Shown here in pieces: positions 25,342 to 36,081 of a stretch of 64,000 nucleotides of DNA. The translations under genes were made by a program, and so were the position numbers. This stretch comes from JAOUJD01 sp963726405 (GTDB taxonomy: Bacteria > Pseudomonadota > Gammaproteobacteria > Burkholderiales > Burkholderiaceae_F): contig CAVSCF010000001.1 of NCBI GenBank assembly GCA_963726405.1, positions 496,001 through 560,000 on the forward strand, in the 5' to 3' direction. Below the pieces are notes generated by a model. It was not told where the DNA came from. It saw nothing but the letters and a program-made list of their open reading frames with translations, and made no database searches. Numbering within the stretch: position 1 is the first letter of the stretch; every line of letters starts with the position of its first letter.

Positions 25342-28101
25342 ATGGCAAGCATGACGGTGGCCCAGTTTGCGACGGAACTTCGCGTTCCGCCGCAGTTGCT
25401 GCTCGAACAGTTACGCGCGGCCGGGGTCGTCAAGAAGGCCGAATCCGACGCGCTGAGCGAGGACGACAAGTCCCGCCTGCTGGATTCGCTGCGCAAGGCG
25501 CACGGGGCGGGCGACGGCGGCGGCGAGAAGAAGAAGATCACGCTCACGCGCAAGCAGACGACCGAGATCAAGCAGGCCGACGCTTCGGGCAAGGCGCGCA
25601 CGATCCAGGTCGAGGTGCGCAAGAAGCGCGTGTTCGTCAAGCGCGACGAGAGCGCGCCCGAGGTGCCGCAGGAAGTGGAGCCCGCCGCCCCCGCCGTGCC
25701 GGTGATCGACGAGGCCGAACTCGCCAAGCGCGAGGAGGAAGCCCGCCGCCAGGCGGAACTGGTGGCGCGCCAGACGGCCGCGGCCCGCGAGAAGGCCGAA
25801 CGCGCGCAGCGCGAACTGGCCGAGGCGCAGCAGAAGCAGGAAGAGGATGTCTCCGAGGTGCAGGCGCGCGAAGCCGCTGCCGCGCAGGAACTCCAGAAGG
25901 CCGAGCTCGCGCAGAAGGAAGCCGAGGCCGCCGCGAAGCGCGCACAGGAAGCGCAGGTGCGTGCACGCAGGGCGGTCGAGGACGAGGTGGCGGCGATCAA
26001 GACCATGATGGCCGCGCCGAAGAAGGTGATGCAGGTGGCGCCGCCAGTGGCGCCGGTGGCGCCGGCGGCGCCCGCCGGCACGCTGCACAAGCCGGCCGCG
26101 AAGACCGACGGCAAGACCGAGAAGAAGGACGACAAGAAACCGGGCGTCAAGGAAATCAAGTCCGGCAAGCTGGCCTCGAGCTGGTCCGAGGAGCAGCAGA
26201 AGAAGCGCGCGCTCAAGACGCGCGGCGACACCTCCGGCGGCGCCGGCGGCTGGCGCGGCCCGAAGGGTCATCGGAAGCACGACCGCCACGACGACGGCAA
26301 CGGTTCCGGACTGTCGACGGCGTCCGAACCGGTCGTCCGCGAGATCTCCGTGCCCGAGACCATCACGGTCGCCGATCTCGCCCACAAGATGTCGGTGAAG
26401 GCGGCCGAGGTCATCAAGCTGCTGATGAAGCTCGGCCAGATGGTCACCATCAACCAGGTGCTGGACCAGGAGACCGCGATGATCGTCGTCGGCGAACTGG
26501 GCCACACGCCGCTCGCGGCCAAGCTCGACGATCCGGAAGCGCTGCTCGCCGAGACGGCCACCACGTCGGCCGCCACCGAGGCGCGCGTCGAGGAACCGCG
26601 TCCGCCGGTGGTCACCATCATGGGCCACGTCGACCACGGCAAGACCTCGCTGCTCGACTACATCCGTCGCACGAAGGTCGCGGCGGGCGAGGCGGGCGGC
26701 ATCACGCAGCACATCGGCGCCTACCACGTGAAGACGCCGCGAGGCATCGTCACGTTCCTCGACACGCCGGGCCACGAGGCCTTCACCGCGATGCGCGCGC
26801 GGGGCGCCAAGGCGACGGACATCGTCATCCTGGTCGTGGCCGCCGACGACGGTGTCATGCCGCAGACGAAGGAAGCCATCGCCCACGCGAAGGCCGCCGG
26901 CGTTCCGCTGGTGGTGGCGTTGAACAAGATCGACAAGCCCGAGGCCAACCCGGACCGCGTCAGGCAGGAACTCGTGGCCAACGAGGTCGTGCCCGAGGAG
27001 TACGGCGGCGAGTCGCCGTTCATCTCGGTGTCGGCCAAGACCGGTCAGGGCGTGGACGACCTGCTCGAGAACGTGCTGCTGCAGGCCGAGGTGCTCGAAC
27101 TGAAGGCGGTCAAGGACGGCCCGGCCAAGGGTCTGGTGATCGAGTCGCAGCTCGACAAGGGCCGCGGCCCCGTGGCCACCGTGCTGGTGCAGGCGGGCAC
27201 GCTCAGGCGCGGCGACGTCGTGCTGGCCGGCTCGGCCTTCGGGCGCGTGCGCGCGATGCTGGACGAGGCGGGCAAGCCCATCCAGGAGGCGGGCCCGTCG
27301 ATTCCGGTGGAGATCCAGGGCCTGTCCGACGTGCCGCAGGCGGGCGACGAGCTGATCGTCCTCGGCGACGAGCGCAAGGCGCGCGAGATCGCGCTGTATC
27401 GACAGGGCAAGTTCCGCGACACCAAGCTCGCCAAGCAGCAGGCGGCCAAGCTCGAGAACATGTTCGAGGGCATCGGCGAGGGCGCCGTGCGGATCCTGCC
27501 GCTGATCATCAAGGCGGACGTCCAGGGCTCGCAGGAGGCGCTGACCCACGCGCTGACAAGGCTGTCGACCGGCGAGGTCAAGGTGCAGGTCGTTCACGGA
27601 CAGGTGGGCGGGATCACCGAAAGCGACATCAACCTCGCGATCGCCTCGAAGGCCGTCGTCATCGGCTTCAACGTGCGTGCCGACCTGTCGGCACGCAAGC
27701 TGGCCGAGGGCAACGGCATCGACATCCGCTACTACAACATCATCTACGACGCGGTCGACGAGGTGAAGGCGGCGCTGTCCGGACTGCTGGCGCCGGAGCA
27801 GCGCGAGCAGGTGCTGGGGATGGTGGAGATTCGCCAGATCTTCCGCGTGCCGAAGGTCGGCACGGTGGCGGGTTGCATGGTGATCGACGGCCTCGTCAAG
27901 CGGACCGCAAGTGCGCGTCTGCTCCGCGACAACGTCGTGATCTGGACCGGCGAACTCGATTCGCTGAAGCGCTTCAAGGATGACGTCAAGGAGGTCAAGG
28001 CGGGCTTCGAGTGCGGCCTCAGCCTCAAGGGCTACGACGACATCAAGGAGCGCGATCAGCTGGAAATCTTCGAGGTCCAGGAAGTTGCTCGGACGCTCTA
28101 G
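25342..28101 (+). CDS. infB: Translation initiation factor IF-2
   Basis: A 919-residue GTPase that brings initiator tRNA to the 30S and promotes subunit joining. The N-terminal IF2_N domain (MTVAQFATELRVPP) is followed by a long Ala/Glu/Lys-rich charged linker (about 100-330). The G domain has GHVDHGKTS near 428-436, DTPGHE and NKID; domains II-IV follow to the C-terminus. ATG 25342 with AAGGAACCC upstream is preferred over an in-frame GTG at 25306. Its last codons form part of a long inverted repeat with the spacer before rbfA. Confidence 0.97.
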   Translation: MASMTVAQFATELRVPPQLLLEQLRAAGVVKKAESDALSEDDKSRLLDSLRKAHGAGDGGGEKKKITLTRKQTTEIKQADASGKARTIQVEVRKKRVFVKRDESAPEVPQEVEPAAPAVPVIDEAELAKREEEARRQAELVARQTAAAREKAERAQRELAEAQQKQEEDVSEVQAREAAAAQELQKAELAQKEAEAAAKRAQEAQVRARRAVEDEVAAIKTMMAAPKKVMQVAPPVAPVAPAAPAGTLHKPAAKTDGKTEKKDDKKPGVKEIKSGKLASSWSEEQQKKRALKTRGDTSGGAGGWRGPKGHRKHDRHDDGNGSGLSTASEPVVREISVPETITVADLAHKMSVKAAEVIKLLMKLGQMVTINQVLDQETAMIVVGELGHTPLAAKLDDPEALLAETATTSAATEARVEEPRPPVVTIMGHVDHGKTSLLDYIRRTKVAAGEAGGITQHIGAYHVKTPRGIVTFLDTPGHEAFTAMRARGAKATDIVILVVAADDGVMPQTKEAIAHAKAAGVPLVVALNKIDKPEANPDRVRQELVANEVVPEEYGGESPFISVSAKTGQGVDDLLENVLLQAEVLELKAVKDGPAKGLVIESQLDKGRGPVATVLVQAGTLRRGDVVLAGSAFGRVRAMLDEAGKPIQEAGPSIPVEIQGLSDVPQAGDELIVLGDERKAREIALYRQGKFRDTKLAKQQAAKLENMFEGIGEGAVRILPLIIKADVQGSQEALTHALTRLSTGEVKVQVVHGQVGGITESDINLAIASKAVVIGFNVRADLSARKLAEGNGIDIRYYNIIYDAVDEVKAALSGLLAPEQREQVLGMVEIRQIFRVPKVGTVAGCMVIDGLVKRTASARLLRDNVVIWTGELDSLKRFKDDVKEVKAGFECGLSLKGYDDIKERDQLEIFEVQEVARTL

Positions 28102-28194
28102 GGCAGGGCGCTCGCGTCGTTGCGAGCCCTTGCCGTACGTCTGAGTACTGTCTGCGGGCTCACGCCTAGCGATCGCCCCGCCCTAGAGCGTCCG
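28090..28194 (+). repeat. 21-bp inverted repeat at the infB-rbfA junction, probable branched RNA
   Basis: Arms at 28090-28110 and 28174-28194 are complementary at 20 of 21 positions; the 5' arm contains the infB stop codon. The 63-base interior contains a hairpin CTCGC-GTCGTT-GCGAG (28111-28126) and a weaker one around GTAC-GTCTGA-GTAC. There is no T-tract. The rbfA ribosome site lies outside. Confidence 0.75.
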
Positions 28195-28236
28195 GTTGTG
28201 GTGGCGTCGGACTGCGGGACGAAGGAAAGAAGTGAG

Positions 28237-28593
28237 ATGAGACAAGCAAAGAGGCCGGGTCGCGGGCTGCGGATCGCCGACCAGATCCAGCGCGAGATCG
28301 CGGAGATGATCCAGCGCGAGGTGCCGGTGGACCGCGCGGGACTGGTGACGCTGACCGGGGTCGAGGTCACGCCGGACTACGCGCACGCGAAGGTGTACTA
28401 CACGGTGATCGGCGGCCCGGTGGCGCACGCGCAGCAGGTGCTGAACGAGAAGGCAGGCTATTTCCACTCCCTGCTGTTCAAGCGGATGTCGATCCACACG
28501 ATCCCGCGCCTGACCTTCGTGCACGACACGTCGGTCGAGCACGGCATCGAGATCGACCGGCTGATCGAACAAGCGAACAAGGACCGGTCGTAG
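28237..28593 (+). CDS. rbfA: 30S ribosome-binding factor RbfA
   Basis: A 118-residue KH-fold cold-shock and 16S rRNA maturation factor. Motifs include RIADQIQREIAEMI, LVTLTGVEVTPDYAHAKVYY (split here as TGVEVTPDYAHAKVYY) and RLTFVHDTSVEHG. The ATG at 28237 follows GAAGGAAAGAAG. It comes after the structured spacer behind infB and is followed by truB, the usual operon order. Length is normal. Confidence 0.95.
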   Translation: MRQAKRPGRGLRIADQIQREIAEMIQREVPVDRAGLVTLTGVEVTPDYAHAKVYYTVIGGPVAHAQQVLNEKAGYFHSLLFKRMSIHTIPRLTFVHDTSVEHGIEIDRLIEQANKDRS

Positions 28594-28609
28594 CGGGGCC
28601 GGAAGCGCA

Positions 28610-29517
28610 ATGGGCCAGCCGCGCGGCGACCGCGTCAACGGTGTGCTGCTGCTCGACAAGCCGGTCGGGATCACGTCGAACCGGGCCCTGCAGACGGCAC
28701 GTCGGCTGCTGGCCTCGCGCAAGGCCGGGCACACGGGCACGCTCGATCCGATGGCGAGCGGCCTGTTGCCGGTGATGCTGGGCGAGGCAACGAAATTCTC
28801 GGCCGACCTGCTCGATGCCGACAAGTCCTACCGCGCCACGGTGCGACTGGGCGTGACGACCACGACGGGAGACGCCGAGGGCGAGGTGGTCGAGTGCCGT
28901 GGAGTGGACATCGAGGCGGGCGAGGTCGAGCGGGTCCTTGCACGGTTCACCGGCGACATCGAACAGGTGCCGCCCATGCACTCGGCGCTGAAGCGCGATG
29001 GCCGCCCGTTGTACGAACTGGCGCGTGCGGGAATCGCGGTGGAGCGAGCCGCACGACCGGTACGGATCCACCGGCTGCAACTGATCGGGCAGTCGGGCGA
29101 CGCGCTGGTAGTGGACGTCGATTGCAGCAAGGGCACCTATGTGAGGGTGCTGGCCGAGGACATCGGCAGGGCGCTGGGATGCGGGGCGCACCTGGCGGCG
29201 CTGCGGCGGACCCGGGTGGGGCCGCTGACGATCGACGGCGCGGTCGAACTCGCCGCGCTCGAGGCGATGGAGCCCGGCGTGCGACGGAACTGCCTGCGCC
29301 CGGTCGACGAACTGCTGGCAACGCTCCCGAGCGTCGCCCTGGACGCCGAGCTGACCCAGCGCTTCCGCCAGGGGCAAAGGCTGGCGATGGATGCCGAGCC
29401 GCGAGGCGGCCGCGTGCGGGTGTACGGAGCGGACAACACATTGCTGGGCACGGCGACGGTCAACGAATGGGGCGTCGTCGGGCCTGAACGACTGATTTCG
29501 AACGAAACGAGCGTCTG

Positions 29518-29518
<1 letters not shown>
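28610..29518 (+). CDS. truB: tRNA pseudouridine(55) synthase TruB
   Basis: Makes pseudouridine 55 in the T-loop of tRNAs. The catalytic aspartate D46 is in KAGHTGTLDPMASGLLP; GVLLLDKPVGITSN opens the protein and KGTYVRVLAEDIG lies in the middle, all family signatures. At 302 residues it is full length, with a C-terminal PUA-like region. It starts 16 bases after rbfA and its TGA overlaps the typA ATG by one base. Confidence 0.96.
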
Positions 29519-31359
<1,841 letters not shown>

Positions 31360-31466
31360 CTGGGGCAGCGCGTTCCTTGAGAAATCGCTGCGCGATCCAT
31401 GCGGCTCCCCCTCCCAGCCCTCCCTGCAGGGAGGGCGCGGCGCGCCGCCTGTCGCGTTGCTGAACC
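31360..31466. repeat. Palindrome GCCCTCCCTGCAGGGAGGGC downstream of typA
   Basis: A perfect 20-base palindrome occupies 31417-31436, preceded by a C/T-rich stretch. It resembles a repetitive extragenic palindrome and may help end typA transcription, though no T-tract follows. The rest of the spacer shows nothing else. Confidence 0.6.
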
Positions 31467-32411
31467 ATGAACCGCACGGAAGCCACAGCCGACGCCAGTG
31501 ACACGGGATCGAATGCGCGCTCCGTGCACCGCCGGGCTGTCGTGCTCATGATCATCGCCCCGACGCTGTGGAGCATCGCCGGCGTCGTCACGCGGCATCT
31601 GTCGCCGGAACTGCAGGCGAACGGCCGCTTCGAGATCACCTTCTGGCGCAGCTTCTTCGCGGCGCTGACAGTCGCGGGGTTCCTGCTCTTCGTGCGTCGC
31701 GATCTCGTCGGCTCGATCCGGCGCGCGGGCGCGGCGGGCCTGCTCTCGGGCGCGATGTGGGCCACGATGTTCGTGTGCTTCATGCTGGCGCTCACGCTGA
31801 CGTCGACCGCCAACACGCTGATCGTCCTCGCGGTCGCGCCGCTGACCACCGCCTTCCTTGCATGGGCGGTGCTGCGGGTACCGATTGCGCCCCGCACGTG
31901 GCTGGCGATCGGCATCGCGATGGCGGGGATCGTGTGGATGTTTGCCGGCAGCCTGCGCATCGAGTCCCCGGCGAGCGTGCTCGGCATGCTGATCGCGTTC
32001 GGCGCGCCGGTCGCCTCCGCGGTCAATGTCGTGATCCTCAAGAAGCGCGGTCATTCGGTGGACCTGGTGCCCGCGGTTTTTCTCGGGGGCATCCTGTCGG
32101 CGGTCCTGATGCTGCCTCTCGCGTGGCCCTTCATCGCGACCTCGGGCGATATCGCGCTGCTCGCGCTGCTCGGTTTCGCGCAGCTCGGCCTGCCGTGCAT
32201 GCTGCTCGTGATCGCGGCGCGCCACCTGGCGGCAACCGAGGTGGCGCTGCTTGCGCTGCTGGAGGTCGTGCTTGGGCCGTTGTGGGCCTGGCTCGGGGCC
32301 GGTGAGGTGCCCGCGGCCACGACGTTGAGCGGCGGCGCACTGGTGCTCGGCGCGCTCGTGATCAACGAACTGGCACGCGCGGCCCGGCCGGTGCGCCCGG
32401 CGGCGCCATAA
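31467..32411 (+). CDS. EamA/DMT family transporter
   Basis: A 314-residue inner-membrane protein with about ten hydrophobic helices arranged as two EamA repeats. The first repeat contains ITFWRSFFAAL, a typical DMT position after helix 2, and the second LLALLEVVLGPLWAWL. Such proteins export metabolites or amino acids; the substrate is unknown. The N-terminal about 25 residues are polar and cytoplasmic. A -10-like CATAAT overlaps its end, so the following gene probably has its own promoter. Confidence 0.85.
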   Translation: MNRTEATADASDTGSNARSVHRRAVVLMIIAPTLWSIAGVVTRHLSPELQANGRFEITFWRSFFAALTVAGFLLFVRRDLVGSIRRAGAAGLLSGAMWATMFVCFMLALTLTSTANTLIVLAVAPLTTAFLAWAVLRVPIAPRTWLAIGIAMAGIVWMFAGSLRIESPASVLGMLIAFGAPVASAVNVVILKKRGHSVDLVPAVFLGGILSAVLMLPLAWPFIATSGDIALLALLGFAQLGLPCMLLVIAARHLAATEVALLALLEVVLGPLWAWLGAGEVPAATTLSGGALVLGALVINELARAARPVRPAAP

Positions 32412-32412
32412 T
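32407..32412 (+). promoter_or_regulatory. Possible -10 box before the DUF2189 gene
   Basis: CATAAT lies 9 bases upstream of the ATG at 32422 and overlaps the end of the transporter gene. No clear -35. Confidence 0.35.
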
Positions 32413-32421
32413 CGTCCTTCC

Positions 32422-33210
32422 ATGAACGCCCCCACCGTAACCGATGACGCGCCACTGCCGGTGAGGACGGTGGACGCGTGGCGGCCGCTCGCCTGGCTGA
32501 GTGCGGGGTGGCGCGACTTCGTCGCAAGCCCGCTGGCCGGACTGGTTCACGGCGCGTTCGTCGCGCTCGGTGGATGGGCCGTCGTGCTCGTGTCCTTCCG
32601 CTACGGCTGGGTGGCTCCGGCCGCGTTCTCCACTTTCGTGATCCTCGGACCGATTCTGGTCACGGGCCTGTACGAGATCAGCCGCCTCCATGCGCGCGGC
32701 CAGCGCGCCGGACTGCGGGAGGCGCTCACGGCATGGCAGCGCGGCACGGCACCGCTCGTGTGGCTCGGCCTGCTGCTCGCCGCGCTGGGGACCCTGTGGG
32801 TGCTGGTTTCGGCGCTGCTGTTCGCGCTGTTCGCTCCGGCGCCCTTGCGCGGGCCACTCGAATTCCTCCGCTACGCGCTGGCCGAGCAGGGCAACCTGCT
32901 GTTCCTGATGTGGGCCGTCCTCGGCGGCATGGGCGTCGCGGTGGTGTTCTCGATCACGGCCGTGTCGCCGCCGCTGCTGCTTGGCCGTCGGGTCCGCTTC
33001 CGCCATGCGTTGCTGACCAGCGCGCGGGCCGTCGGTGAAAACCCGGTGGCGATGACACTGTGGGCCCTCGTGATCCTCGTCGCAACGTCGGTGTCCATCC
33101 TGACCGGCATGCTGGGTTTCCTGATCACCGTTCCAGTGCTCGGCCACGCGAGCTGGCATGCTTACCGCGACCTGGTCGACGCCGAGGGCGCGCCGCTGCG
33201 CTTCGCCTGA
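32422..33210 (+). CDS. DUF2189 integral membrane protein
   Basis: A 262-residue membrane protein with about six hydrophobic segments. Residues 24-60 (PLAWLSAGWRDFVASPLAG) and the GPILVTGLYEISR segment match the DUF2189 family as I remember it. Function unknown. The next gene, a small DUF2788 protein, begins 3 bases later, so the two are co-transcribed. Burkholderiales often carry this pair. Confidence 0.75.
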   Translation: MNAPTVTDDAPLPVRTVDAWRPLAWLSAGWRDFVASPLAGLVHGAFVALGGWAVVLVSFRYGWVAPAAFSTFVILGPILVTGLYEISRLHARGQRAGLREALTAWQRGTAPLVWLGLLLAALGTLWVLVSALLFALFAPAPLRGPLEFLRYALAEQGNLLFLMWAVLGGMGVAVVFSITAVSPPLLLGRRVRFRHALLTSARAVGENPVAMTLWALVILVATSVSILTGMLGFLITVPVLGHASWHAYRDLVDAEGAPLRFA

Positions 33211-33213
33211 CGG

Positions 33214-33435
33214 ATGGACGGCACGGTCCTCGGGCTGACGGAGCACCGCATCGCCGAAATCGGGCTGACGTGGGGCATCGGCGGCTTCATCCTGCTGATG
33301 CTCGTGATCATCTGGAACCTTGCACGCGAGTCGAAGGCCGGAAAGCTGGGCACCTTCATCCTGTTCTTCGTGCTCGCCTTCGGCATCCTCGGGTTCGCGA
33401 TGAAGTCCGTGCTTCAGTGGCTGCTCAACCTGTGA
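33214..33435 (+). CDS. DUF2788 small membrane protein
   Basis: A 73-residue protein with two transmembrane helices (about 19-36 and 45-70) and the linking motif NLARESKAGKLGT, which is typical of DUF2788. Function unknown. Tightly coupled to the preceding DUF2189 gene. Confidence 0.75.
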   Translation: MDGTVLGLTEHRIAEIGLTWGIGGFILLMLVIIWNLARESKAGKLGTFILFFVLAFGILGFAMKSVLQWLLNL

Positions 33436-33493
33436 CCGCCTGACGTAACGGGCCCGTGCCGTGCCCGATCCTCCGCTTCAACGCGGAGGATCC

Positions 33494-33994
33494 ATGCCGG
33501 CATCCCTGAAGAAGATCAACGAGCAGGTCATCGTCATCACCGGGGCCACCAGCGGCGTCGGCCGCGTGACGGCACGCCAGGCCGCGAAACGCGGAGCCCG
33601 CCTGGCTCCGCCGGTCTATGCGCCCGAGGTCGCAGCCAGCGCGATCCTGTTCGCGGCGCAGCGCCCGCGCCGCGACGTCTACGTGGGCGGCACGTCGAAG
33701 TTCGCCAGGGCGTCTTCGCGCTTCGCGCCGCGCACCACGGATTGGCGGCTGAAGAAGACGATGTTCTGGATGCAACGCAGCGACCGGCCGGCCCGCAGCG
33801 GGGGTAACGGTTTGTACGACGCCGCGGGCCACCTGCAGGAACGGCATGGATCGCCAATGCGCGTGCACGAATGGTCGCTCTACACGCAGTCGACAATCCA
33901 TCCGCGGCTGACGGCCGCCGCGATGCTCGGGCTGCTGTTCGCCGCCGCTTACTGGGTCACCAGTCGGCCCGAGCGCCGCCTGCCTTCGACCTGA
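33494..33994 (+). pseudogene. Short-chain dehydrogenase with internal in-frame deletion
   Basis: The N-terminal NAD(P)-binding motif TGATSGVGRVTARQAAKRGARL (split: TGATSGVG and ARQAAKRGARL, residues about 16-37) is joined directly to a C-terminal region starting APPVYAPEVAASAI. The 166-residue product lacks roughly 160 residues expected between them, including the NNAG and catalytic YxxxK motifs, so it cannot be an active SDR. The frame is preserved across the junction at about 33595-33610. GCGGAGGATCC precedes the ATG. The C-terminal part ends in a hydrophobic helix as in full-length relatives. Confidence 0.8.
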
Positions 33995-34006
33995 CGGCCT
34001 CTCCCG

Positions 34007-34012
34007 GATAAT
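34007..34012 (+). promoter_or_regulatory. Possible -10 box before dusA
   Basis: GATAAT lies 29 bases before the TTG start of dusA. No clear -35 hexamer. Confidence 0.3.
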
Positions 34013-34041
34013 GGCGGCTGCATTGCTCACGGACGCCGCCG

Positions 34042-35052
34042 TTGTCTTCCGCTTCCTCCCACCCGGCCTCGGCGTGGCGCTTCTGCGTCGCGCCGATGAT
34101 GGACTGGACCGATCGCCACTGCCGCTACTTCCATCGGCAGTTGTCGGCGCACGCGCGGCTGTACACGGAGATGGTGACGACCGGCGCCCTGCTGCAGGGC
34201 GATCCGCGGCGGCACCTCGAGTTCGATGCGCACGAGCATCCGGTCGCGCTGCAGGTCGGCGGCAGCGAGCCCGACGACCTCGCGCGGGCGGCTCGCCTCG
34301 GTGCGCGCTGGGGCTATGACGAGATCAACCTGAACTGCGGCTGCCCGTCCGAGCGCGTGCAGCGCGGAGCCTTCGGCGCCTGCCTGATGGCCGAACCGAA
34401 CCTGGTCGCCGACTGCCTGAAGGCGATGCTCGATGCCGTCGACATTCCGGTGACGGTGAAGCATCGCATCGGCGTGGATCGCCATGAGGAGTACGGCTTC
34501 GTGCGCGACTTCGTCGGTGCGTTGGCCGGCGCGGGCTGCTCGGTGTTCATCGTCCACGCGCGCAGCGCCTGGCTCCAGGGGCTGAGCCCCAGGGAGAATC
34601 GGGAACTGCCGCCGCTGAGGTACGAGGTCGTGCACCGGCTGAAAGCCGATTTCCCGTCGCTCGTGTTCGTGCTGAACGGCGGCCTGTCGACGCTGGAAGC
34701 GGCCGAGGCCGAACTGGCGCGCGTCGACGGCGTCATGCTCGGGCGCGCGGCGTATCACGAGCCGTGGCGGCTGGCCGAGGTGGATCGCCGCTTCTTCGGC
34801 GACGATGGTGCAGCACCGACCCGGGAAGCCGTCGTGGAGCGCATGACGGCGTACCTGCACCGGGAAGTTGAACGTGGCACGGCGCCCCGGCACATCGTGC
34901 GCCACATGCTGGGTCTCTACCAGGGCGTGCGCGGCGCCCGGCAATGGCGTCGCGAACTGAGCGATGCCGTCGTGCTGGAACGCGATGCCGCGGACGTGCT
35001 GGCCCGCGCGGCGCGCGTCATTGCACCCGTGGCGGCGTTGCGCGCCGCCTGA
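34042..35052 (+). CDS. dusA: tRNA-dihydrouridine(20/20a) synthase DusA
   Basis: FMN-dependent reductase of U20/U20a in tRNA D-loops. The TIM barrel starts with FCVAPMMDWTDRHCR; the catalytic cysteine is C101 in NLNCGCPSERVQ, and ALQVGGSEPDDLA and the C-terminal HMLGLYQGVRGARQWRREL are DusA-specific. A TTG start is used because no in-frame ATG precedes the conserved N-terminus; 336 residues is normal. Convergent with the DUF4124 gene, whose stop is immediately adjacent. Confidence 0.95.
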   Translation: MSSASSHPASAWRFCVAPMMDWTDRHCRYFHRQLSAHARLYTEMVTTGALLQGDPRRHLEFDAHEHPVALQVGGSEPDDLARAARLGARWGYDEINLNCGCPSERVQRGAFGACLMAEPNLVADCLKAMLDAVDIPVTVKHRIGVDRHEEYGFVRDFVGALAGAGCSVFIVHARSAWLQGLSPRENRELPPLRYEVVHRLKADFPSLVFVLNGGLSTLEAAEAELARVDGVMLGRAAYHEPWRLAEVDRRFFGDDGAAPTREAVVERMTAYLHREVERGTAPRHIVRHMLGLYQGVRGARQWRRELSDAVVLERDAADVLARAARVIAPVAALRAA

Positions 35053-35541
35053 TCAACGGGCGCAGTCCTTCCCGACATCGGCCTCGTGGCGACTGATCGC
35101 GAGATCGGCCTTCTGCAGCTTCTCGACCGTCGCCGCTCGGGCACCGAGCTCGGCGCGCGTCGCGCGGGCCCGCTCGAGGTCCCGCTTCGCACGCTCGCAC
35201 TTCTCGCGGGCCTTCGCATCGGCCCGTGCCCGCTCGTCCGCCTGCTTCCTGTCGCGCGCTTCCTGCTGGGCCTGGTCCTTCTCGATCTGTCTGGCGGCCG
35301 CGGCGTCCTTCTTCGCGAGTTCCTGCGCGGCCTTGTTCGCCTCGACGCTGATCGGTGGATCGGTGTTCACCTTGCGGACGGGCAGGGTCCCTTCCGGGCA
35401 TTGCGTGTTGGAGTAGGTCACGCGGCCGTCCTTGCCCTCGCAGCGCTGGACGTTCGCCGACTGTGCCTCTGCGGCACCGGCCACCAGCACGGCTGCCGCG
35501 AGGGCGGCGATGGTCGCAACGGAATGGCGCAGGTCCTTCAT
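35053..35541 (-). CDS. DUF4124 domain protein, second copy
   Basis: A 162-residue exported protein: signal peptide ending AGAAEA, then the DUF4124 core VQRCEGKDGRVTYSN with QCPEGT, then a long Ala/Lys/Glu/Arg-rich helical region (about 70-145) likely to form a coiled coil. The two core cysteines probably form a disulfide in the periplasm. It lies 15 bases after a paralog on the same strand, indicating tandem duplication. Function of the family is unknown. Confidence 0.8.
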   Translation of the reverse strand: MKDLRHSVATIAALAAAVLVAGAAEAQSANVQRCEGKDGRVTYSNTQCPEGTLPVRKVNTDPPISVEANKAAQELAKKDAAAARQIEKDQAQQEARDRKQADERARADAKAREKCERAKRDLERARATRAELGARAATVEKLQKADLAISRHEADVGKDCAR

Positions 35542-35556
35542 CGAAAGATCTCCCGG

Positions 35557-36039
35557 CTAGCGCGTGCAGAAGCGACGGTACTCGGCTGACAGTTCGGTTT
35601 CGCGCGCGTCCATTTGCTGAACATCCTCGGTCGAGTAATACCGGCGCGTCGTCAGGACGTTGCGGAGGCGGCGGCTGGACTCGATCTCGGCGCGCAGGTA
35701 AGCGCAATCGGCGGCCCGCTGCGCTTCCTCGATCGGCACATAGCCTTGCCCGGCGCGCCCCTGTGCGCTCGTGGGCTGGGGCTGCGACGCGGGTGACCTG
35801 GCGAGGTCCTTCTCGCGCTGGACGCGCTCACGTGCCTCTTTCTGTGCCTCGTCGGTGGGCTGCGGCGGGGCGGCGACGGCTCGCGCCGCGCGGGTCCCCG
35901 GCGGGCACTGGGCGTCCGAATAAAGGATGCGTCCGTCCGGCCCTTCGCAGCGCGTGATCGTCGACTGCGCAAAAACGCCTGTTGCCGGGACCAGCGTCAG
36001 GCTGGCGAGCAACAGGCGTGGGAGGGTGGCGAGGAGCAT
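35557..36039 (-). CDS. DUF4124 domain protein, first copy
   Basis: A 160-residue exported protein with signal peptide (cleavage near TGVFAQ) and a DUF4124 core ITRCEGPDGRILYSDAQCPPGT, here split as ITRCEGPDGR and ILYSDAQCPPGT, very close to that of the next gene. The C-terminal half is charged and helical but not alignable by eye with the paralog. It probably forms an operon with it. Function unknown. Confidence 0.8.
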   Translation of the reverse strand: MLLATLPRLLLASLTLVPATGVFAQSTITRCEGPDGRILYSDAQCPPGTRAARAVAAPPQPTDEAQKEARERVQREKDLARSPASQPQPTSAQGRAGQGYVPIEEAQRAADCAYLRAEIESSRRLRNVLTTRRYYSTEDVQQMDARETELSAEYRRFCTR

Positions 36040-36081
36040 GGCGTCAGTCTAGCCAACGCCACGCCGTCGCTGCTTGCGCTG

